Below, in pieces: positions 17,647 to 25,420 of a DNA stretch of 64,000 bases. The stretch is from an uncultured SAR86 cluster bacterium (GTDB taxonomy: Bacteria; Pseudomonadota; Gammaproteobacteria; Magnimaribacterales; AG-339-G14), in the NCBI GenBank assembly GCA_902614235.1, contig CACMKG010000001.1, positions 404,916 to 468,915 on the forward strand, in the 5' to 3' direction. Positions within the stretch are counted from its first letter, which is position 1, and each line of letters opens with the position of its first letter. Below the pieces are notes generated by a model that was not told the origin of the DNA, ran no database searches, and saw only the letters and a program-made list of their open reading frames with translations. The position numbers and the translations under genes are program-made.

Positions 17647-18822
17647 ATGCTTATTAATCTTTTTAAGACCTTAAAAGAAACTGGAGTTCCTTGTACTTTA
17701 AGAGAATTACTAGACTTAATTAAAGGTTTAGAACATCAAATTGCTTTTGCAAACATTAATGATTTTTATTATTTATCCAGATCGATTCTAGTTAAAGATG
17801 AGAAACATTACGATAAGTTTGATAGAGCTTTTGATATTTATTTCAAAGGTCTAGAAACTCTAGATGATGTCATTCAGGCTATGATTCCCGACGAATGGCT
17901 AAGAAAAGAATTTGAAAAGTTTTTAACCGAAGAAGAATTAAAAAATATTAAATCCATGGGCGGTTTAGAGAAACTTTTGGATGAATTTAAAAAAAGACTT
18001 GAAGAACAAAAGGGCAAACACGAAGGTGGCAATAAATGGGTAGGTACAGCTGGAACATCTCCTTACGGCAATGACGGTGTCAATCCAGAAGGAGTAAGAG
18101 TCGGAGGCGAAGGAAAGCAAAACAAAGCGGTAAAAGTTTGGCAACAAAGGGATTATCGTAATTTAGACGATTCAATCGAATTAGGAACTAGAAATATCAA
18201 AATTGCTCTAAGAAGACTTAGAAAGTTTGTAAGAGAATCCAGAGAAGATGAGTTTGATTTAGATGGAACAATTAAGTCTACTGCAAAAAATGCTGGGCTT
18301 TTAGATATTAAAATGATTCCTGAAAAAACTAATGCAGTAAAAGTATTAGTATTATTTGATGTTGGCGGTTCAATGGACCCACACGTAAAGATTTGCGAAG
18401 AACTTTTTTCGGCTTGCAAAACAGAATTTAAAAATCTTGAATACTTTTATTTTCATAATTTTATTTATGAGACTGTTTGGAAAGATAATAGAAGAAGACA
18501 TAACGAAAGGATGGAGACCACAGATATTCTTCATAAATACTCCTCAGATTATAAAATAATTTTTGTCGGTGACGCTACTATGGCTCCATATGAAATTACT
18601 AATGCTGGAGGTAGTATAGAACATTGGAACGAAGAACCAGGTTCTTTGTGGATGAAGAAGTTCTTCAATAATTACGAACGTCTTATTTGGCTTAATCCTG
18701 TTCCAGAAGATCACTGGGATTACTCAGCATCTATAGACTTATCAAGATCACTCATTGAAGATCAGATGTTCCCTCTTACCCTGAAAGGGCTTGAAGATGG
18801 AATGTCTTTTTTAACAAAATAA
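17647..18822 (+). CDS. VWA domain protein, CoxE-like partner of the MoxR ATPase
   Basis: This 391-residue protein pairs with the upstream AAA+ gene. Its C-terminal half has a von Willebrand A domain with a MIDAS motif DVGGSMD (D238 to S242), and a later GDATMAPYEI segment supplies further metal ligands. The N-terminal half is helical and charged, with a glycine-rich linker around residues 125-155. GGSM instead of the usual xSxS keeps the two serine/glycine positions compatible with metal binding. MoxR-VWA pairs with this size ratio are common in proteobacteria. Function beyond assisted folding or metal insertion is not known here. Confidence 0.88.
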   Translation: MLINLFKTLKETGVPCTLRELLDLIKGLEHQIAFANINDFYYLSRSILVKDEKHYDKFDRAFDIYFKGLETLDDVIQAMIPDEWLRKEFEKFLTEEELKNIKSMGGLEKLLDEFKKRLEEQKGKHEGGNKWVGTAGTSPYGNDGVNPEGVRVGGEGKQNKAVKVWQQRDYRNLDDSIELGTRNIKIALRRLRKFVRESREDEFDLDGTIKSTAKNAGLLDIKMIPEKTNAVKVLVLFDVGGSMDPHVKICEELFSACKTEFKNLEYFYFHNFIYETVWKDNRRRHNERMETTDILHKYSSDYKIIFVGDATMAPYEITNAGGSIEHWNEEPGSLWMKKFFNNYERLIWLNPVPEDHWDYSASIDLSRSLIEDQMFPLTLKGLEDGMSFLTK

Positions 18823-18823
18823 C

Positions 18824-19741
18824 TTGTCTAATATAGCTTTAAACATAGAAGGGCTTTCTAAGACTTATCCCGGTCAGATAGAAGCACTGAAAAATATATC
18901 ATTAAAAGTTGAATCAGGTGATTTTTATGCCCTATTGGGACCGAATGGAGCTGGAAAATCTACTGCAATAGGAATTATTAGTTCTCTCGTCACAAAAACT
19001 TCAGGATTAGTTGAAATTTTAGGAATAGACATTGATGAAAACCACTCCCTTGCTAAAAAAAAGCTAGGTGTTGTAGGGCAAGAAGTAAATTTCAATCAAT
19101 TTGAAACGGTATATCAGGTTTTATCCCATCAAGCGGGATATTATGGGTTATCTTCAAAAGAAGTTACAGAAAATACGCATTATTATTTAAAAGCTCTTGG
19201 CCTTTGGGATAAACGAAATGATCAAGGAAGGAATTTATCTGGAGGCATGAAAAGAAGATTAATGGTTGCGAAGGCTTTGGTTAATAATCCTGATCTTTTA
19301 ATTTTAGACGAACCTTCTGCAGGAGTAGATATTGAATTGAGAAGATCTCTTTGGGACTTTTTGAAAGAAATTAATGGAAAAGGAACTACTATAATACTAA
19401 CAACGCACTATCTAGAAGAAGCAGAAAAACTTTGCAAAAATATTTCAATTATTGATGAAGGTTCGATCATAAAAACTTCTTCTATGACATCTTTGCTTAA
19501 TGAACTAGAAACTCAAAATTACTTATTTGAATTGAAACATCCAATATCGTCTAACCTAGATTATTCGAATTTTAATTTAAATTTTATTGGTGAAAATCAG
19601 TTTTCAGTCAATGTTAATGGAGATAATACTTTGAATCAGATTATTAAATTTCTTTCAGAAAATAACATCGAAGTTGTTAATATGACAAATGAAACAAATA
19701 GACTTGAAGAACTATTTTTAAAACTAACGAATAAAAAATGA
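18824..19741 (+). CDS. yadG: ABC-2 type exporter, ATP-binding subunit (YadG)
   Basis: The 305-residue protein closely follows E. coli YadG: SKTYPGQIEALKNISL, GDFYALLGPNGAGKST (Walker A at 39-46), QEVNFNQFETV, the signature LSGGMKRRLM, Walker B LLILDEPSAGVDIELRRS, and the ending NRLEELFLKL. It energises export together with the permease that follows. The start is TTG at 18824, one base after the previous stop. No ATG lies near the family start, so the TTG is accepted. The stop overlaps the permease ATG by 4 bp. The transported substrate of YadGH is unknown. Confidence 0.93.
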   Translation: MSNIALNIEGLSKTYPGQIEALKNISLKVESGDFYALLGPNGAGKSTAIGIISSLVTKTSGLVEILGIDIDENHSLAKKKLGVVGQEVNFNQFETVYQVLSHQAGYYGLSSKEVTENTHYYLKALGLWDKRNDQGRNLSGGMKRRLMVAKALVNNPDLLILDEPSAGVDIELRRSLWDFLKEINGKGTTIILTTHYLEEAEKLCKNISIIDEGSIIKTSSMTSLLNELETQNYLFELKHPISSNLDYSNFNLNFIGENQFSVNVNGDNTLNQIIKFLSENNIEVVNMTNETNRLEELFLKLTNKK

Positions 19742-20511
19742 ATCCTATCGAACAATTTAGATCTCTGAAAACTCTTACTCATAGAGAAATTATACGTTTT
19801 TTTAGAATTTGGCAGCAGGCATTGATTCCGTCTGTTATTACTACGATGTTGTATTTTGTAATTTTTGGAACTTTCATTGGAAGTAGAATTGGCCTTATGG
19901 GGGGCTTTGAATACATGCAATTTATGGCACCAGGCTTAATTATGCTTGCTGTGATTACAAATTCTTACTCAAACGTTGTCTCTTCTTTTTATGGCAATAA
20001 ATTTTCAAGAAGTTTAGAAGAATTATTAGTCTCTCCAATGCCCACTTACTTGATTTTAATTGGATTCGTTGCAGGCGGTGTTGCAAGAGGAATTATTGTA
20101 GGAATGCTTGTTTTGATAACGTCGTTATTTTTTACAGAAATTGTTGTTCAAAACATTTTTTTAACTTTGTTAGTAATAGTTTTGACAGCGATATTATTTT
20201 CTTTAGCCGGACTTTTAAATGCGGTTTTTGCAGATAGTTTTGATGATATAAATATTGTACCGACATTTATATTGACTCCTCTAATCTATTTGGGAGGAGT
20301 GTTTTATTCAATCACACTTTTAAATGAAACGTGGCAATTTATTTCTAAATTAAATCCGGTTTTGTATATGGTTAATGCTTTTAGATACGGCATGTTGGGC
20401 GTTTCAGACATTAATGTTAATTTCGCCATATTAATGATTTCTTTTTTTATTATAATTTTCTACACAGTTAGTTTATATATTTTAAAAAAAGGTATAGGTA
20501 TTAGAGACTAA
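19738..20511 (+). CDS. yadH: ABC-2 type exporter, permease subunit (YadH)
   Basis: This 257-residue permease has about six membrane segments and matches E. coli YadH throughout: EIIRFFRIWQQALIPSVIT, GSRIGLMGGFEYMQFMAPGL, KFSRSLEELLVSPMP, AGGVARGI, SFDDINIVPTFILTPLIYLG, and LNPVLYMVNAFRYGMLG. It forms the membrane channel with YadG and is coupled to it by an ATGA overlap. A tRNA-Ser gene begins 16 bp after its stop, so the operon transcript may run into the tRNA unless a promoter is hidden in the short gap. Confidence 0.93.
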   Translation: MNPIEQFRSLKTLTHREIIRFFRIWQQALIPSVITTMLYFVIFGTFIGSRIGLMGGFEYMQFMAPGLIMLAVITNSYSNVVSSFYGNKFSRSLEELLVSPMPTYLILIGFVAGGVARGIIVGMLVLITSLFFTEIVVQNIFLTLLVIVLTAILFSLAGLLNAVFADSFDDINIVPTFILTPLIYLGGVFYSITLLNETWQFISKLNPVLYMVNAFRYGMLGVSDINVNFAILMISFFIIIFYTVSLYILKKGIGIRD

Positions 20512-20527
20512 TATGTTTGTCATAATT

Positions 20528-20617
20528 GGAGAGATGGCAGAGTGGTCGAATGCGCTCGCTTGGAAAGCGGGTAAGGGGGAAACTCCTTCAAGGGTTCGAA
20601 TCCCTTTCTCTCCGCCA
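20528..20617 (+). tRNA. tRNA-Ser (anticodon GGA)
   Basis: The 90-nt gene folds as a type II tRNA. The 7-bp acceptor stem is GGAGAGA / TCTCTCC, the discriminator is G, and CCA is encoded (20615-20617). The anticodon stem CTCGC / GCGGG holds the loop TTGGAAA, so the anticodon is GGA at 20562-20564. A long variable arm, typical of serine tRNAs, precedes the T arm AAGGG-TTCGAAT-CCCTT. It reads UCC and UCU codons. It lies 16 bp after yadH. Confidence 0.97.
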
Positions 20618-20625
20618 GTAAAAAT

Positions 20626-21489
20626 ATGGATTATATAGATTCAAAATATTTTAGTTACGCCGATCCAGAAGATCCAATACTAAAAAAAATATTAATAAGA
20701 TCAATTGAATTTCTAACTGGTCAGCCAAAGCTTTTTAAGCTTTATCGAAGTTATCAAGAAAACCCTAACCATTGGAAAAGCTTTTGGGACGGCTGTATCG
20801 ATTTACTCAAATTAAAAATAAGTATTAGTAATTTTGATTTAGAAAAAATTCCTTCAACAGGACCAGCTATTGTTGTTGCTAATCATCCATTTGGCGTATT
20901 AGATGGATTAGTTTTAAGTTGGCTTGTTAGTCAAAAACGCAATGATTTTAAACTATTGGTGCACTCTTTACTTTTAAGGGCTCCAGAAACCAAAGGAAAT
21001 TTATTACCAATTGACTTTACAGGAGATAAAAAAGCACTACTAACAAACTTAGAAACTAGAAAGAAAGCAAGAAAGCATATATCAGAAGGGGGCTGCATAA
21101 TAATTTTTCCTTCCGGAACAGTATCTACGACACTAAAATTTTATCAAAAAAAAGCTAAAGCTTTTGATTGTAAATGGAAAAAATTCACTTCAAGACTCAT
21201 AAAACAAACAGACCCAAAAATAATCCCAATAAATTTTCCAGGTACTAATTCTTTAGCATTTCAAATATTTAGTCACATTAGCTTAGTGCTTAGGTCCTCT
21301 TTACTATTCTTCGAAATTAAGAGAAGAATAAATAGTGAGGTTGAAGTATTTGTTGGCGATAGTTTTAAATACTCTGAAATAGGCGAAGACCTCTCTAATG
21401 ATGAACTTGCAGACATGTTGCGTACAAAAACCTACCTACTTGATAAAGAATATTCTTCTCCACCCCCATATGGTTTAGATCCTGATTAA
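20626..21489 (+). CDS. PlsC-like lysophospholipid/glycerol acyltransferase family protein
   Basis: The 287-residue protein has the acyltransferase motif VVANHPFGVLDGLVL. Here H87 and D93 are separated by five residues, the spacing seen in the NHPxGxLDG branch rather than the classic NHx4D. A second block, IIIFPSGTVST, corresponds to the glycerophosphate-binding motif, and IIPINFPGTNS follows. It probably transfers an acyl chain to a lipid or amino-lipid at the inner membrane; the exact acceptor is unknown. The ATG is 8 bp after the CCA of tRNA-Ser, so the gene is inserted between the tRNA and csrA. Confidence 0.82.
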   Translation: MDYIDSKYFSYADPEDPILKKILIRSIEFLTGQPKLFKLYRSYQENPNHWKSFWDGCIDLLKLKISISNFDLEKIPSTGPAIVVANHPFGVLDGLVLSWLVSQKRNDFKLLVHSLLLRAPETKGNLLPIDFTGDKKALLTNLETRKKARKHISEGGCIIIFPSGTVSTTLKFYQKKAKAFDCKWKKFTSRLIKQTDPKIIPINFPGTNSLAFQIFSHISLVLRSSLLFFEIKRRINSEVEVFVGDSFKYSEIGEDLSNDELADMLRTKTYLLDKEYSSPPPYGLDPD

Positions 21490-21560
21490 TAGATAATATA
21501 GAATAAGAAATTGTACTTCTTGTCGTATAGTTGATAAGTTATCCATGGGGGAGAGAGAAT

Positions 21561-21719
21561 TTGTTAGTTTTAAGTAGAAAACAACATCAGTCACTAGTTA
21601 TTGGAGATGATATCAAAATAACTGTTCTTGAATTGAAGGGTAACCAAGTTAGATTAGGAATTGATGCGCCGGATTCAATCGTCGTGCATAGAGAAGAAAT
21701 TCATAAAAAAATAACTTAG
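21561..21719 (+). CDS. csrA: Carbon storage regulator CsrA
   Basis: The 52-residue product reads MLVLSRKQHQSLVIGDDIKI and continues through KGNQVRLGIDAP and HREEIHKKI, which is CsrA from its first residue. CsrA binds GGA motifs in mRNA leaders and controls translation and stability of carbon and motility genes. I place the start at TTG 21561, preceded at 21547-21556 by GGGGGAGAGA as ribosome binding site. A longer frame from 21531 would add ten residues not found in the family. The product is shorter than E. coli CsrA (61) because the C-terminal tail is missing. csrA next to Ser and Arg tRNA genes is a gammaproteobacterial arrangement. Confidence 0.95.
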   Translation: MLVLSRKQHQSLVIGDDIKITVLELKGNQVRLGIDAPDSIVVHREEIHKKIT

Positions 21720-21740
21720 ATTCTGTAGAATAGTTCGCGA

Positions 21741-21817
21741 GCGCCCGTAGCTCAGTTGGATAGAGCACGTGGCTACGAACTACGGTGTCGGAGGTTCGAA
21801 TCCTTCCGGGCGCGCCA
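21741..21817 (+). tRNA. tRNA-Arg (anticodon ACG)
   Basis: The 77-nt gene has the acceptor stem GCGCCCG / CGGGCGC with discriminator G and an encoded CCA (21815-21817). The D arm is GCTC...GAGC. The anticodon stem CGTGG / CTACG holds the loop CTACGAA, giving anticodon ACG, which is normally deaminated to ICG and reads CGU, CGC and CGA. The T arm GGAGG-TTCGAAT-CCTTC includes a wobble pair. It lies 21 bp after csrA, and a convergent gene ends only 2 bp beyond it. Confidence 0.97.
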
Positions 21818-21819
21818 TT

Positions 21820-22626
21820 TTAAAACTTATAATTTCCATTCATTAAGATTTGATTTTTGTCGTTTGAAACTATCACTTCACCTTCATCTGCATAAATATT
21901 TATAGATTCATTTACAAAAGCAGGTGATACATTTTTGAATTTAAATTCTTTTAAATGATGTTTTAAATTATTTGATTGAATTAGATTCATGGCCAGAGAG
22001 GCTATTAAAGGACCTTGAACAACTAAATTTGGATAACTTTCTTTTTCTGTAGCATAGTCCTTATCGTAGTGAATTCTATGGGAATTAAAAGTTATGGCAG
22101 AAAACCTAAATAACATTCTATTATCAGGAACAACCTTTTTAATTAATTTTCTATCATCAAGGGTATTTAAAGGACCATTATATTTATTGGAAGAAAAATT
22201 TTTATAGACAAGAGATTGATTTTCTTTAATTAATAAAGCCTCTTTTTCGTAATACTCATGCTGAATTTCTAAAAAGTATAGTTCACCTGATTTCTGACTA
22301 TGTTTTGTCTCTATCTTTTTTATCTCTGAAACTCTTTTAATTTCATTTAAGGATGAAAGATTTTTATAAAAGTTAATAGAGCTTGATGCCCACATTCTTT
22401 GTTCTAAAGGAATTGGTGGCATAAAATTACCTTTTTTTATATGTCCGTCTTCACTTAAATTAAAATTAGATTCTATAGGTTGAGCTAGGCACCAATGAAG
22501 ACCTAATAAATTTGATAAGTCCACGTCTGCCGATAAACAGGCTTCGAATTTTTGAATCAAGGAATCCGTTATTAACTCTCTAGAAGACTCTTTTTTATTT
22601 AACCATTTTTCTAAATCGTTACTCAT
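21820..22626 (-). CDS. MaoC/HTD2-like FAS1-type dehydratase, mesaconyl-CoA hydratase-like
   Basis: The 268-residue protein has a degenerate N-terminal hotdog (HWCLAQPIESNFNLSEDGH, PPIPLEQRMWASSSINFY) and a C-terminal MaoC-type hotdog with FSAITFNSHRIHYDKDYA and YPNLVVQGPLIASLA. The hydratase motif supplies the catalytic Asn/His pair. Relatives hydrate or dehydrate acyl-CoAs, such as mesaconyl-C4-CoA and 3-hydroxyacyl thioesters. It overlaps the upstream alpha/beta hydrolase gene by 4 bp, so the two form an operon transcribed toward tRNA-Arg. Substrate specificity is not decidable. Confidence 0.8.
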   Translation of the reverse strand: MSNDLEKWLNKKESSRELITDSLIQKFEACLSADVDLSNLLGLHWCLAQPIESNFNLSEDGHIKKGNFMPPIPLEQRMWASSSINFYKNLSSLNEIKRVSEIKKIETKHSQKSGELYFLEIQHEYYEKEALLIKENQSLVYKNFSSNKYNGPLNTLDDRKLIKKVVPDNRMLFRFSAITFNSHRIHYDKDYATEKESYPNLVVQGPLIASLAMNLIQSNNLKHHLKEFKFKNVSPAFVNESINIYADEGEVIVSNDKNQILMNGNYKF

Positions 22627-23906
22627 ATTTTTTCTAAATTACATTCCGAAATAAAATCATTAACTGCTGAAGCACAACCTTTAGGATTCTCAATTACATT
22701 GAAATGTGCTGAATCGGGTATTAAAGCAAAAAAACTCATTCTCGCGGTAGGCAAAAGAGTAACTTTTTTATAATCATTCTTGGAATCAATAAACTGATTT
22801 TGAATTTTATTGGGAACTTGATATTCACAGTTAGGATAAATATCTTCGATTTCATTTTTGAATAAGTTATATTTACCAAAGTAAGGTTGATCTGAAATTA
22901 ACTTATTTTTAGAATTTAACTTAAATTCGTCTTCTCCTTGAAATTGCATAATTTTTATATTGTCAGGTAATCTTTTTCTATTATTTATCTCTAAAAACGA
23001 ATCCGTTTGATACATGGTTTGCTTGAATTTTAATAAAAAATTCTTAGACAGCATATTAGTTCTGAAGGTTAAGTGCGTAAATCTATTAAAAAGCTCTGAC
23101 CCTTTTTTTGCATCTTTACATTTATTTAAAAAACCTTCAGATCTTATTGCAAATGGAAATTCAAAAAATGTTATCAAATTAAACAAAAGTTTTAATTGCC
23201 ATGGCTTTGTCATAAATCTATGAGGTGGTCCCACGCAAATGGAAGGTGCCAATTCAGACCATTCATCTTCGTAGTAATCCCAAACTTGAGCACCTCTCGA
23301 AAGGCTCAGAAATAGGTCTTTATTTCTAATCATTAAATGTTCAAATACAATTACGCCCCTGTCATGACCTATAAAGTGAGCTTGAAAAATCTCAAGTTTT
23401 TTTAAAATCTTCTCAACTACCTTGGATTGATTGTAGTGACTAAATTTTGGATCAACTTTAACATTTTCATTTGAACTCTCTCTATTGAATGGAAGGTTTA
23501 AAGTATTGAATTTCGCAGTATCATCCTTTAGTTCAATCTTTGAATAATTCTCATAAAAAGGTAAGTGTAAAATTAAAATTTTAAATGAAGAGTTCATCTT
23601 AATTATTTCTGCTGCCATCCAAAACATTGATTCACTAGGATCAGAAGGAATACCTCCCATCATAATCAATGTTTCATTACTCTTAGCGTTTAAACTTCCA
23701 CATAAGGTATATTGATGTTCGTAACCTTCAATAAGGACAGTCTTTTTTTTAAACTTTATCCCATCAATATCTATGGATTTTAAATCTTTTATAATATGTT
23801 TCTCTCTTAAATATACTGTTAAAGAAATGATCAGACCCGCTATAAATGAATATAAAAATGCAAAAAACTTAAAAATATTTTCAAGGGACAATTTAAAAAG
23901 TATCAT
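22623..23906 (-). CDS. Membrane-anchored alpha/beta-hydrolase-like protein with Asp at the nucleophile elbow
   Basis: This 427-residue protein has one N-terminal membrane helix (about 10-32). The core holds TLIMMGGIPSDPSESMFW, an oxyanion-side region, and the elbow HFIGHDRGVIVFEHL with D182, as in dehalogenases and epoxide hydrolases. SAHFNVIENP near the C-terminus offers the histidine. These features indicate an alpha/beta hydrolase using an aspartate nucleophile, though overall similarity to named families is low. It is longer than usual, with an insertion between strands 5 and 6. It is coupled to the MaoC-like gene by a 4-bp overlap. Confidence 0.65.
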   Translation of the reverse strand: MILFKLSLENIFKFFAFLYSFIAGLIISLTVYLREKHIIKDLKSIDIDGIKFKKKTVLIEGYEHQYTLCGSLNAKSNETLIMMGGIPSDPSESMFWMAAEIIKMNSSFKILILHLPFYENYSKIELKDDTAKFNTLNLPFNRESSNENVKVDPKFSHYNQSKVVEKILKKLEIFQAHFIGHDRGVIVFEHLMIRNKDLFLSLSRGAQVWDYYEDEWSELAPSICVGPPHRFMTKPWQLKLLFNLITFFEFPFAIRSEGFLNKCKDAKKGSELFNRFTHLTFRTNMLSKNFLLKFKQTMYQTDSFLEINNRKRLPDNIKIMQFQGEDEFKLNSKNKLISDQPYFGKYNLFKNEIEDIYPNCEYQVPNKIQNQFIDSKNDYKKVTLLPTARMSFFALIPDSAHFNVIENPKGCASAVNDFISECNLEKI

Positions 23907-23964
23907 TTTTATTGAAATTTGATAGGCTAATTGTAAATTAATTTATTACTTAAAGAGGCCCATA

Positions 23965-24408
23965 ATGAAAAAATTCTTATTAATAATCTTTTGTATTTCA
24001 CCTTATGTGTTTAGTGATTTTGAAATTTGGAACTCTAGAGGCGATGAATCAATAAAGTTTTACCTTGATTTGAAGGTTATAACCAATGAACCTCTAAAAG
24101 TAGAAAAATTAATAGAAGAAATGGTGGTTTTTATTAAAAAAACAGAACCAGGGACGAAGTTTTATGAATATTATATTTCTGAAGATAAAAAGAAAATCTC
24201 TCTTACTGAATATTATAAAAACAGCGATGCTGCTGAAAAACATGTAGTAGACTTTTTAAAGGGACCATATCAAGAGACTTTTTTCAAATTAATGGAAATA
24301 GAATCTTTTCAAGTAATGGGACCGGCATCAAAAAATTTAATAAAGTCGCTAGATGGAATAACGGATGATTTTAGAATTGAGGTCGATGGTTTTAAAAGAA
24401 ATTTTTAG
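23965..24408 (+). CDS. Small exported protein, possibly with an antibiotic-biosynthesis-monooxygenase-like fold
   Basis: The 147-residue protein has a clear signal peptide (residues 1-17, ending VFS). The mature part follows the pattern of ABM-type ferredoxin-like domains: a first strand KFYLDLKVI, an amphipathic helix, EPGTKFYEYYISED, SLTEYYKNSDAAEKHV, and a closing helix. This comparison is by motif order only. No catalytic residue can be assigned. It has its own upstream site AAGAGG and converges on the bacterioferritin-like gene with no gap. Confidence 0.55.
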   Translation: MKKFLLIIFCISPYVFSDFEIWNSRGDESIKFYLDLKVITNEPLKVEKLIEEMVVFIKKTEPGTKFYEYYISEDKKKISLTEYYKNSDAAEKHVVDFLKGPYQETFFKLMEIESFQVMGPASKNLIKSLDGITDDFRIEVDGFKRNF

Positions 24409-24849
24409 TTAACTAAAATCTTTTAACATTTTTCTTAATTCAAGTTGATGTTGCTCTTCTTCACCAATTAAAGTCCTTGTATATTCTTCTAAATATATAG
24501 AAGCATCAGCAACGATCTTCAATAATTTTTTATACAAGCTCAAAGCGAGCAGCTCATGCTCTAAACTTTCTTCTAAAATATCTTTGATAGTGTGATTGTT
24601 TGTCTCAACTATCTTTGCAATTTTTTGAGTAGGGTGACCATCAAGTCCAGTTAAAAAATCTCCAGCTTTTTGAGCATGCAGAAGAGACTCATTCGCTTGT
24701 TCTTGAAGAAATTCAACTATAGGAATTCTGTGTGGTCCAGTTACCATTAGTGAAGAATGAGTATATCGAACTACACCTGCTAATTCGCATTCCATAATTT
24801 CGTTCAAAACATCACAAACTTTTTTTTCGTCTAATTTTTTTAATTCCAT
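24409..24849 (-). CDS. Bacterioferritin-like ferritin-fold protein
   Basis: The 146-residue four-helix protein has candidate metal ligands E22 (ECELAG), E54 and H58 (NESLLHAQ), E99 (EHELLALS), E131 and H134 (EEEQH). The second pair is spaced E-x3-H instead of the ExxH of E. coli bacterioferritin, as in the EQANESLxHA subfamily. It probably stores or detoxifies iron in the cytoplasm. I start at ATG 24849; a TTG at 24867 would add six residues that do not belong to the family. A Fur-box-like sequence lies 52 bp upstream, which fits iron control. Confidence 0.82.
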   Translation of the reverse strand: MELKKLDEKKVCDVLNEIMECELAGVVRYTHSSLMVTGPHRIPIVEFLQEQANESLLHAQKAGDFLTGLDGHPTQKIAKIVETNNHTIKDILEESLEHELLALSLYKKLLKIVADASIYLEEYTRTLIGEEEQHQLELRKMLKDFS

Positions 24850-24900
24850 AACTGGATTATATGTCAATTTTTTTTAAAAACTTTCGATGAGAATTAAGAT

Positions 24901-24919
24901 AACAATGAGAATCGTTTTC
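24901..24919. promoter_or_regulatory. Candidate Fur box between bacterioferritin-like and MAPEG genes
   Basis: The sequence AACAATGAGAATCGTTTTC matches the 19-bp Fur consensus GATAATGATAATCATTATC at 14 of 19 positions and keeps the central GA-AATC core. It lies in the 129-bp divergent gap between the ferritin-like gene (minus) and the first MAPEG gene (plus). A site here could control either or both. No Fur gene is in the window. Confidence 0.5.
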
Positions 24920-24978
24920 ATAAAATACCGACAGAAAACTTTCTTTTATGTAAAATATTTTTATAAAAGGAGAGATTT

Positions 24979-25407
24979 ATGAGTACAGATATTTTTATAC
25001 CTATTTTTTACATGTTAGGTTTAACTTCATTAGTTTTTTTATTTTATACGGTGATTCGTATAATGGATGTTGCTATCTATAAGCAACATAAAGCTGAAGA
25101 TTTGATGAAAATCCCTACACCAGGGTCCGCAAGTAATTTGATAAGACAATCCGAAAGAAATTTAGCTAATTTATTTGAATTTCCCATTTTCTTTTATATA
25201 GCTTGCGTGGTTATTTATATAACTGGAAAAGTAGATGATTATTTTATTTTGTTAGCTTATTGGTTTGTTGGTTTTAGAGTGATTCATTCTATTTACCATA
25301 TTTTTTTAAATAACTTTATTTCTGTACTTCCTTTAAGAGCAATTTTTTTCGTACCTAGTTGGATCATCTTAGTATGGATTTGGGTTAGACTTGTAACATC
25401 CTTTTGA
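24979..25407 (+). CDS. MAPEG family membrane protein, copy 1
   Basis: The 142-residue protein has four hydrophobic segments and the MAPEG pattern: an N-terminal helix (IFIPIFYMLGLTSLVFLFYTV), a polar loop with PTPGSASNLIRQSERNLANLFEFPIFFY (the RNxxNLFE motif), and YWFVGFRVIHSIYHI. MAPEG proteins are trimeric membrane glutathione-dependent enzymes or their relatives. The arginine-asparagine motif that holds glutathione is present. GGAGAGAT precedes the ATG. A paralogue follows directly. Confidence 0.82.
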   Translation: MSTDIFIPIFYMLGLTSLVFLFYTVIRIMDVAIYKQHKAEDLMKIPTPGSASNLIRQSERNLANLFEFPIFFYIACVVIYITGKVDDYFILLAYWFVGFRVIHSIYHIFLNNFISVLPLRAIFFVPSWIILVWIWVRLVTSF

Positions 25408-25420
25408 TATGGGGGAAATT

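Noticed and set aside
24856-24867. TTGACA directly joined to TATAAT on the minus strand
   Set aside because: A sigma-70 promoter needs about 17 bp between these boxes; here there are none, so this is an AT-rich coincidence. It also creates the unwanted TTG start option for the ferritin-like gene.
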